Shown piece after piece: positions 6,487 to 10,916 of a stretch of 10,916 nt of DNA. Source of the DNA: Bacteroidia bacterium. Its GTDB lineage: Bacteria; Bacteroidota; Bacteroidia; Bacteroidales; P3. The stretch is from NCBI GenBank assembly GCA_025999775.1, contig BNXT01000026.1, positions 1-10,916 of the forward strand. Reading direction: 5' to 3'. The notes beneath the pieces were generated by a model. It was not told where the DNA came from. It was given only the letters and a program-made list of their open reading frames with translations, and searched no databases. Numbering within the stretch: the stretch's first letter is position 1; each line of letters opens with the position of its first letter. The translations under genes were made by a program, and so were the position numbers.

Positions 6487-7074
6487 ATGAGCCGTTGTAT
6501 TACTATGTTTATCGCATCATGGGTTACGCTATTGTGCTGTTATTCGCAACATGCCGACAATGAAAACTATGCTTCGTTTGGATTGGGTTTGATTTGGGAA
6601 TATCCTATCGACCACGCCAAGACCTCTCATTTTCCCTGTGTTAATGCCAGTATCGAGCGCAGCGTACTGAAAATAGATTCTATTGGTTTGTTCTCTATCG
6701 GCTTACTCTACGGTGCACGCTACGGCTATGGCAAAGAAACGCATCCGATCGCTTACAAGGAATCACGCATTGATATGTTTTTTGTGCCTAAAATAAATTT
6801 CTATTTTCATTCTCTTTTGGCGCCGTATGGGTTTCCTCGTAACATGTCGTTATACGCCGGCGTAGGGCTTGGTATCAACACGCGTAGCCAAATGTTTGAG
6901 CCAACTACAGATATATTACCAACTCCGGATGAATTCGTTGATATAAATAAAATCCTTTTTTGTGGGGACATCTATCTGGGTTATCGCTATTTTTGGCAGA
7001 AAAATGCCGCCGCATTTGTAGAAATAGGTTATGGATTAACACGTCTTAAAACCGGCTTAGTGTTCAAGTATTAA
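6487..7074 (+). CDS. Small predicted outer-membrane beta-barrel protein
   Basis: A 195-residue protein that I cannot assign to a named family. The N-terminus has a short hydrophobic stretch (MFIASWVTLLCCYSQ) that reads as a signal peptide, probably cut after YSQ near residue 21. The rest alternates hydrophobic and polar residues in likely amphipathic strands (YASFGLGLIWEY, GLFSIGLLYGARYGYG, SLYAGVGLGINT, DIYLGYRYFW, AAFVEIGYGL). The chain ends in an aromatic residue (GLVFKY), as recognised by the BAM machinery in barrel proteins. The start codon is 2 bases after the exporter's stop and lacks a ribosome binding site, so translation is probably coupled. This suggests a joint role at the outer membrane, which is inference. 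Met7 (6505) is an alternative start. Its stop is 3 bases from that of the convergent ABC-F gene. Confidence 0.75.
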   Translation: MSRCITMFIASWVTLLCCYSQHADNENYASFGLGLIWEYPIDHAKTSHFPCVNASIERSVLKIDSIGLFSIGLLYGARYGYGKETHPIAYKESRIDMFFVPKINFYFHSLLAPYGFPRNMSLYAGVGLGINTRSQMFEPTTDILPTPDEFVDINKILFCGDIYLGYRYFWQKNAAAFVEIGYGLTRLKTGLVFKY

Positions 7075-7077
7075 TTT

Positions 7078-8955
7078 TCACAATTCGCTCAACTCTAACC
7101 AACGCATGGTTTTTTCATCAATCCAACCTGTTAATTCTGCAAAACGTTGAGAGCATTTTACAATACTTTCGTTATCTAACACACCGGAAGAGAGTTGGTT
7201 CTCAATCGCTGTTTTTTCTTCCTCTAATTGTGGAATTTCTTTCTCTAAGGCTGCCAACTCTTGCTTTTCTTTGAAACTAATTTTGCGCGGTTTAAAGTTA
7301 ATAACTTGCTGCGACGACGTGGTATTTCGCGTTTCTGCATTGTTTTTCTTTTTGTTCTCTCGTTCCTCTTCTTCCTGCAATTCGTTCCATTCTCGAAAAT
7401 CAGTGTAATTACCGGGGAAATCTTTTATCTCCGCATCACCTTTAAATACTAACAGATGATCAACCACCTTATCCATAAAATAACGGTCGTGACTCACCAC
7501 AATCACGCAGCCTTTAAACGATTTCAAGTATTCTTCCAGTACATTCAACGTAACAATATCCAAATCATTAGTAGGTTCATCAAGTACTAAAAAATTAGGA
7601 TTACGCATTAAGACCGTACATAGATGCAAGCGTCGTTTTTCTCCCCCACTCAGTTTATAAACATAATTGTACTGTGTTTCGGGCGTAAACAGGAAATGTT
7701 GTAATAGCTGTGATGCCGACAATTTCTTACCGCCACCCAAGTCTATTTCTTCCGCAATTTCACGCACGACATCAATGACTTTCATCTGGTTGTTGAATGT
7801 CAATCCATCCTGACTATAATAGCCAAATACCACCGTTTTTCCAATATCAAACGTGCCTTTATCCGGTTTAATCTCTCCCAGCAACATCTTTAACAATGTG
7901 GTCTTTCCTGTTCCATTCTTGCCAACGATGCCCATTTTCTCGTATCTCAGAAAGTTGTAGTAGAAATTATCAAGTATCTTTATATCTCCATACGATTTAG
8001 AAATATACTGTGCTTCAAATATCTTCGTACCGAGGTAGCTTGCTTTCACACCTAATTGTACGGAAGCCTCGTTACGACGTTGTTTAGCACGTTCTTCAAT
8101 GTCGGCAAAGCGGTCGATACGCGCTTTTGCCTTCGTCGCACGGGCTTGTGGTTGGCGCCGCATCCAATCTAACTCTTTGCGATATAAATTACAGGTGCGC
8201 TCCGTTTCGGCATTGAAATTATCGATTCTATCCTGTCGTTTTTCCAAGTAGTAGCCGTAATTTCCACTATATTGGTACAATGTGTGCTGATCTATTTCAA
8301 AAATATCGCTGCACACACGATTGAGAAAATAGCGGTCGTGAGTTACCATGAACAGCGCCATCGACGAACGTTTTAGGAACTCTTCGAGCCATTCTACCAT
8401 TTCGAGGTCAAGGTGATTGGTAGGTTCGTCTAAAATCAATAGATCTGGCTCACTTATCAATACGTTTGCTAATGCAACGCGTTTCAACTGTCCACCGGAA
8501 AGTTCGCCTATCAATTGTGCAAAATTGGTAATTTTGAGTTTACCTAATATCTGTTTAATACGTGTTTCGTAATCCCATGCTTTGTACATATCCATGCGCG
8601 ATAGGATTTCATCCAAGCCTTTTTGTTCGGTCGATATGATGCAATGTTCGTATTCGGCAATAGTGCGTACCACATCGTTATTGGATTGCAAACAGGCATC
8701 CAATACACTTAAATTCGTTGGAAGTTGAGGTGATTGCTCTAAATATCCAATGCGTAAATCATTTTTGAAAGAAATTGTTCCCTCGTTGTAATCTTCTTTA
8801 CCCGCAAGAATATTGAGGAGGGTTGTTTTACCGGTTCCATTTTTGGCGATGAGCGCCACCCGTTGATTATCCGATATACCAAACGAAATTCGCTCAAAAA
8901 GCAAATTATTGCCAAACGATTTCGTAAGATTTTCTACTTGTAGGTAACTAATCAT
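7078..8955 (-). CDS. uup: ABC-F family ATPase, Uup-like
   Basis: A 625-residue soluble protein with two ATP-binding cassettes and no membrane segments. ABC-F proteins bind the ribosomal E site or act in ribosome and DNA maintenance rather than transport. Cassette 1: Walker A AKNGTGKTT (37-45), signature LSGGQ (152-156), Walker B LLILDE (172-177) and H-loop His206. The interdomain linker (about 235-305) is basic and helical, with RRQPQARATKAKARIDRF, typical of Uup and related ABC-Fs. Cassette 2: Walker A GKNGTGKTT (345-353), signature LSGGE (435-439) and Walker B FLVLDEP (455-461). Residues about 525-625 hold a charged segment and a coiled coil, matching the C-terminal domain of Uup (about 635 residues in E. 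coli). The first Walker A starts with Ala instead of Gly; I recall this from related Bacteroidota proteins, so it need not mean loss of activity. Confidence 0.9.
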   Translation of the reverse strand: MISYLQVENLTKSFGNNLLFERISFGISDNQRVALIAKNGTGKTTLLNILAGKEDYNEGTISFKNDLRIGYLEQSPQLPTNLSVLDACLQSNNDVVRTIAEYEHCIISTEQKGLDEILSRMDMYKAWDYETRIKQILGKLKITNFAQLIGELSGGQLKRVALANVLISEPDLLILDEPTNHLDLEMVEWLEEFLKRSSMALFMVTHDRYFLNRVCSDIFEIDQHTLYQYSGNYGYYLEKRQDRIDNFNAETERTCNLYRKELDWMRRQPQARATKAKARIDRFADIEERAKQRRNEASVQLGVKASYLGTKIFEAQYISKSYGDIKILDNFYYNFLRYEKMGIVGKNGTGKTTLLKMLLGEIKPDKGTFDIGKTVVFGYYSQDGLTFNNQMKVIDVVREIAEEIDLGGGKKLSASQLLQHFLFTPETQYNYVYKLSGGEKRRLHLCTVLMRNPNFLVLDEPTNDLDIVTLNVLEEYLKSFKGCVIVVSHDRYFMDKVVDHLLVFKGDAEIKDFPGNYTDFREWNELQEEEERENKKKNNAETRNTTSSQQVINFKPRKISFKEKQELAALEKEIPQLEEEKTAIENQLSSGVLDNESIVKCSQRFAELTGWIDEKTMRWLELSEL

Positions 8956-9000
8956 AGTATAGATTCAGATAGACCCTCTTTAGGCGGGACTATGCCTCTA

Positions 9001-9032
9001 CAAAGGTACAAAATATAGTGCAAATAAGCAAA
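9001..9032 (-). promoter_or_regulatory. Consensus promoter of the ABC-F gene
   Basis: On the minus strand TTTG (9032-9029), a 20-base spacer and TACCTTTG (9008-9001) form a full Bacteroidota promoter. Transcription should start near 8995, leaving a leader of about 40 bases with no Shine-Dalgarno sequence. The leader can form a small hairpin (AGGC/GCCT) or an alternative CCC/GGG pairing; both are too short to claim regulation. Confidence 0.75.
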
Positions 9033-9105
9033 AAAGGTTAAATTTTTTTTGAGGCGCTATCATAGAATTGAGAATTGAGTGTGGAAAAATATATATATTG
9101 TTCAT

Positions 9106-9149
9106 TATTTGTTTTGTTTCAACAACAACGTGGTGAAACAAAACAAATA
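9106..9149. repeat. 16-bp perfect inverted repeat with 12-base loop
   Basis: The arms TATTTGTTTTGTTTCA-type (9106-9121) and its complement (9134-9149) pair at all 16 positions apart from none visible as mismatched; the loop is ACAACAACGTGG. It lies between the ABC-F promoter and the transposase remnant. It lacks a U-tract and a gene ending at it, so a plain terminator is not obvious. The right arm and loop (9120-9139) match 18 of 20 bases with 9371-9390 at the end of the transposase remnant, suggesting an insertion-sequence end or a derived mini-element. Confidence 0.75.
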
Positions 9150-9390
9150 TAAACTATTTAGACAAACAGGAAATGGACAACGATTTAATGAACTTCCTTG
9201 TTTTTTACAATCTAAACAGGCGGCACGGTTCTTTGAGGAGGGAACTCGATGTTAGAACACCATTTGAAGCACTTGAAAAATGGTATAACCTGAAACCAAA
9301 AATATTTTGCAAAAAACCTGAAGAAATTAAAAATTATTTACTAAATTTGAAATGTAAAATTACGCAAAAACAACAACAACCTTGTGAAAC
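9120..9390. repeat. Imperfect 20-base direct repeats flanking the transposase remnant
   Basis: CAACAACAACGTGGTGAAAC at 9120-9139 and CAACAACAACCTTGTGAAAC at 9371-9390 agree at 18 of 20 bases in the same orientation, 251 bases apart. They bracket the remnant of the transposase gene. The right copy encodes the last residues of the transposase (QQPCE), as happens when an insertion-sequence end overlaps the gene's 3' end. Confidence 0.7.
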
Positions 9391-9394
9391 TTGA
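9137..9394 (+). pseudogene. IS481-like transposase, C-terminal remnant
   Basis: The open frame from 9137 to the TGA at 9392-9394 encodes about 85 residues; an ATG at 9173 would give 73. The segment MNFLVFYNLNRRHGSL followed by RTPFEALEKWY resembles the very end of the integrase-core (DDE) domain of IS481-type transposases, where FYN..R.H.SL...TP.EAL is typical. The catalytic aspartates and glutamate, and more than three quarters of a normal transposase, are missing upstream. A stop (TGA 9134-9136) closes the frame just before. It is therefore a dead fragment with no transposition activity. A stand-alone 73-residue protein is possible but unlikely. The family call is from pattern memory only. 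Confidence 0.75.
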
Positions 9395-9396
9395 CA

Positions 9397-9480
9397 CCTA
9401 ATAGTCGTGATTTGCAGGAATCCGGCAAAAAACTGAAAAGTACAAAGTTCAAAAAGGGAAAAACGGATATTATTCAGTGA
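9397..9480 (+). pseudogene. Possible 3' tail of a gene truncated by the insertion-sequence remnant
   Basis: Immediately after the presumed insertion-sequence end an open frame without a start codon runs to the TGA at 9478-9480. It reads through SRDLQESGKKLKS and ends KKGKTDIIQ. The stop lies 5 bases before the ATG of the next gene, the spacing expected of adjacent genes in one operon. I do not recognise the peptide. A-rich DNA easily yields lysine-rich chance frames, so this is tentative. Confidence 0.3.
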
Positions 9481-9485
9481 AAATT

Positions 9486-10205
9486 ATGGAACAAAAATTT
9501 ATTAAACAAGTTCAAAGGTATTGCCTCGATACAGATGGCAACAAAATTGATATTGGTAGCATTGAATACACCTACGATGAACAGCAACGGTTGCAGGTAG
9601 AGAAAAACTACGACCATTCTGACCGCACAGCACTGAAGATAACTACTGTCGTTTATGATAACGATGGGAATGAAGTCGTCCGCAAAACCGACACAATGCG
9701 AGAAGTTGGTTTTTCGTTGAGTTGGAACATATCTACCTATGATGAAAACGGCAAACTCATTGAAGAAGAAGGCTGTTTTGATGGAGAAGATGAAAAATAC
9801 GAAACTGTCTATCATTATGATGAGAACGGCGATTTGTCGGAAAGCGTTTGGACAAAAGGCGATTATACTGTTTGCACAAAGTATCGGTTAAAAGACGGTT
9901 TGTACGAAAGCATAAGTGATAAAAACTTCAAAATAGTCATAACGAAAAAGCTGAAAAATGTTCTGACCGAGCGGAAAGACGATGAAGGCAATGTGATATA
10001 CAAAGATTTGCACGAAGATTTTGACGAGTTCGGTAAGCCAACGAAGCATACAATCTTTCGCGCTGAAAACGGCACAACTATTACAGAACTTTACAAAAGA
10101 GATGAAAACGGCAATTTGCTCGAAAAGAATGTGTATATCAGCGTTGGCGATATAGAAAATATGTTGCTCTCTACCGAAGTCCGTGAAATAGAATATTACG
10201 AATAA
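9486..10205 (+). CDS. YD-like repeat protein of unknown function
   Basis: A 239-residue acidic protein without signal peptide or membrane helix, so probably cytosolic. It is built from repeats of the form Y-D-E-x-G-x-L. Clear units begin near residues 28 (YTYDEQQRLQ), 55 (VVYDNDGNEV), 83 (STYDENGKLI), 109 (YHYDENGDLS), 163 (RKDDEGNVIY), 178 (DFDEFGKPTK) and 203 (YKRDENGNLL). Spacing is mostly 25-28 residues, with a degenerate unit near 135. This resembles the YD repeats of Rhs/wall-associated proteins and the beta-hairpin repeats of YwqK-like proteins, but it is too short to form an Rhs cage. ATG 9486 is preferred; GTG at 9477 in the same frame would overlap the preceding TGA. A function as an immunity or antitoxin-like protein is conceivable from its small size and accessory setting, but nothing in the sequence proves it. 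Confidence 0.75.
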   Translation: MEQKFIKQVQRYCLDTDGNKIDIGSIEYTYDEQQRLQVEKNYDHSDRTALKITTVVYDNDGNEVVRKTDTMREVGFSLSWNISTYDENGKLIEEEGCFDGEDEKYETVYHYDENGDLSESVWTKGDYTVCTKYRLKDGLYESISDKNFKIVITKKLKNVLTERKDDEGNVIYKDLHEDFDEFGKPTKHTIFRAENGTTITELYKRDENGNLLEKNVYISVGDIENMLLSTEVREIEYYE

Positions 10206-10228
10206 AATGATGATTTGAAGATTTTATT
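10201..10228. terminator. Weak AT-only hairpin between convergent genes
   Basis: AATAAAAT (10201-10208) and ATTTTATT (10221-10228) form a perfect 8-bp stem with a 12-base loop. It overlaps the stop codon of the YD-repeat gene and precedes the stop of the convergent nucleotidyltransferase frame by 4 bases. The position suits a two-way terminator, but the stem is all A-T, so it would be weak. Confidence 0.3.
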
Positions 10229-10232
10229 GTTA

Positions 10233-10792
10233 TCACGATGCTATAATTTCTCCGTTTATAAACTCTTCATATATTATTGATGACAAATATTCTTTATAAT
10301 TTTCTACATTATCTCTAATAATTGTTGCTGATATTGGAACAATACGTCTTTCTATATCAACAATCCTATTTATTATACCCAAGTAATCCGCTACAGATTT
10401 GCCAACTTGTTCGCTATGGTAAATATGCGTAACGTTATATCCATTTATTTTATTTTTTAAATATTCATTTTGAACCTTGGCTCCATTTTCACCATGTTGA
10501 TAACTTATGGTTTTACCATCCGGTGCATCATCTGCCTCTATTGTAATGACATTGGGGTAAAGTTTTTTTATCCAACCAGCACGCGACTAACGGGAATGCT
10601 TATATCATCTGTTTTATAAACAATGACAATTACATTATCCATTTCCTTTATTGCTGTTTCTATTAATAATTGGTGACCTTTATGTAGTGGTGCAAATCGT
10701 CCCGGAATAACTCCAACTTTATTCTTTAACGTTAATCCACACAATACTCTATGTAATTTTATCCAATAGTCATTTATTACTGTTTTTATTGG
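10233..10792 (-). pseudogene. NadR-type nucleotidyltransferase, frameshifted
   Basis: Two minus-strand frames together encode one cytidylyltransferase-like domain of about 185 residues. The upstream part holds GVIPGRFAPLHKGHQ, whose GRFxPLHxGH (10702-10673) is the nucleotide-binding signature. It continues to PVSR and then meets a stop. The downstream part resumes in another frame with AGWIKKLYPN, runs through HIYHSEQVGKSVADYLG and IVPISATIIRDN (the ISxTxxR signature), and ends at the TGA at 10235-10233. The break lies near 10578-10588 and one missing base would mend it, restoring SRRAGW. The spacing of the motifs resembles the NMN adenylyltransferase domain of NadR, but there is no ribosylnicotinamide kinase domain after it. 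No in-frame ATG exists before the signature; the frame opens after TAA 10795-10793. TTG 10744 is a possible start, and an ATG at 10773 lies in another frame. A sequencing error is possible. Confidence 0.75.
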
Positions 10793-10916
10793 TTATGTTT
10801 TAGAATATTGTATGATATTCAAATTTTGATAACTTGCCTCGATGTTGCGATAATCAGCCATTGCCTTGATATTGGAAAGTATAATCCTTGCCATATCGGT
10901 AGCCCGTTGCGATGCC
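10793..10916 (-). CDS. 3' end of an unidentified coding sequence (partial)
   Basis: A minus-strand frame enters at the right edge and stays open for 40 codons to TAA (10795-10793). The peptide (QRATDMARIILSNIKAMADY, then RNIEASYQNLN) looks like an alpha-helical protein tail. I cannot name the family. It is in the same frame as the first part of the nucleotidyltransferase that follows, with only this TAA between them. It could be a separate upstream gene or the N-terminal part of one interrupted gene. Another minus frame is open for part of the same stretch, so this call is modest. Confidence 0.4.
   Translation of the reverse strand, partial: ASQRATDMARIILSNIKAMADYRNIEASYQNLNIIQYSKT

Noticed and set aside
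9087..9099. ATATATATAT tract as a regulatory or recombination site
   Set aside because: Short alternating AT runs are expected by chance in this AT-rich intergenic DNA, and nothing nearby depends on it.
10562..10590. Programmed frameshift in the nucleotidyltransferase, because of a run of seven A on the minus strand
   Set aside because: The zero-frame stop comes before the A run, and no slippery heptamer precedes that stop; a one-base deletion explains the break more simply.

Overview
The window looks like a chromosomal segment of a Bacteroidota bacterium, probably order Bacteroidales. The clearest sign is the promoters: at least five transcription units carry the Bacteroidota -7 element TAnnTTTG, usually with a TTG/TTTG -33 element 19-20 bases upstream. 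Most genes also lack a Shine-Dalgarno sequence. The DNA is moderately AT-rich. The gene content (LptF/LptG permease, PRPP synthetase, Uup-type ABC-F ATPase, MMPL/RND exporter, small outer-membrane barrel) fits a Gram-negative envelope.

Layout. Positions 81-1289 (+) hold a family 2-type glycosyltransferase. Its last 80 bases overlap, tail to tail, the end of a minus-strand operon of prs (PRPP synthetase) and an LptF/LptG-type permease (3266-1210). A tRNA-Arg(ACG) at 3445-3518 (+) has its own consensus promoter. Next comes a minus-strand, solitary HigA/XRE-type antitoxin-like gene (3988-3668) whose 3' end is duplicated in tandem (94-base period). Positions 4172-7074 (+) form a two-gene unit: a 770-residue MMPL/RND exporter and a 195-residue predicted outer-membrane barrel protein. 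It converges, with a 3-base gap, on a 625-residue Uup-like ABC-F ATPase (8955-7078, -).

From about 9060 to the right edge the character changes to accessory and decaying DNA. There is a perfect 16-bp inverted repeat, a C-terminal remnant of an IS481-like transposase, a short open tail that may be the end of a disrupted gene, and a cytosolic protein with about seven YD-like repeats. These are followed by a NadR-type nucleotidyltransferase broken by a frameshift, and the 3' end of an unidentified reading frame.

The left 9 kb is mainly housekeeping and envelope biology: nucleotide precursor supply, lipopolysaccharide export, glycosyl transfer, lipid or hydrophobe export, and ribosome-associated ATPase. 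I found no complete new defence or mobile system. The most unusual parts are the duplicated antitoxin tail beside the tRNA, the two-gene exporter/barrel unit with an almost leaderless start, and the 9.1-10.9 kb accessory tract, which could be the remains of a toxin/immunity or islet region.
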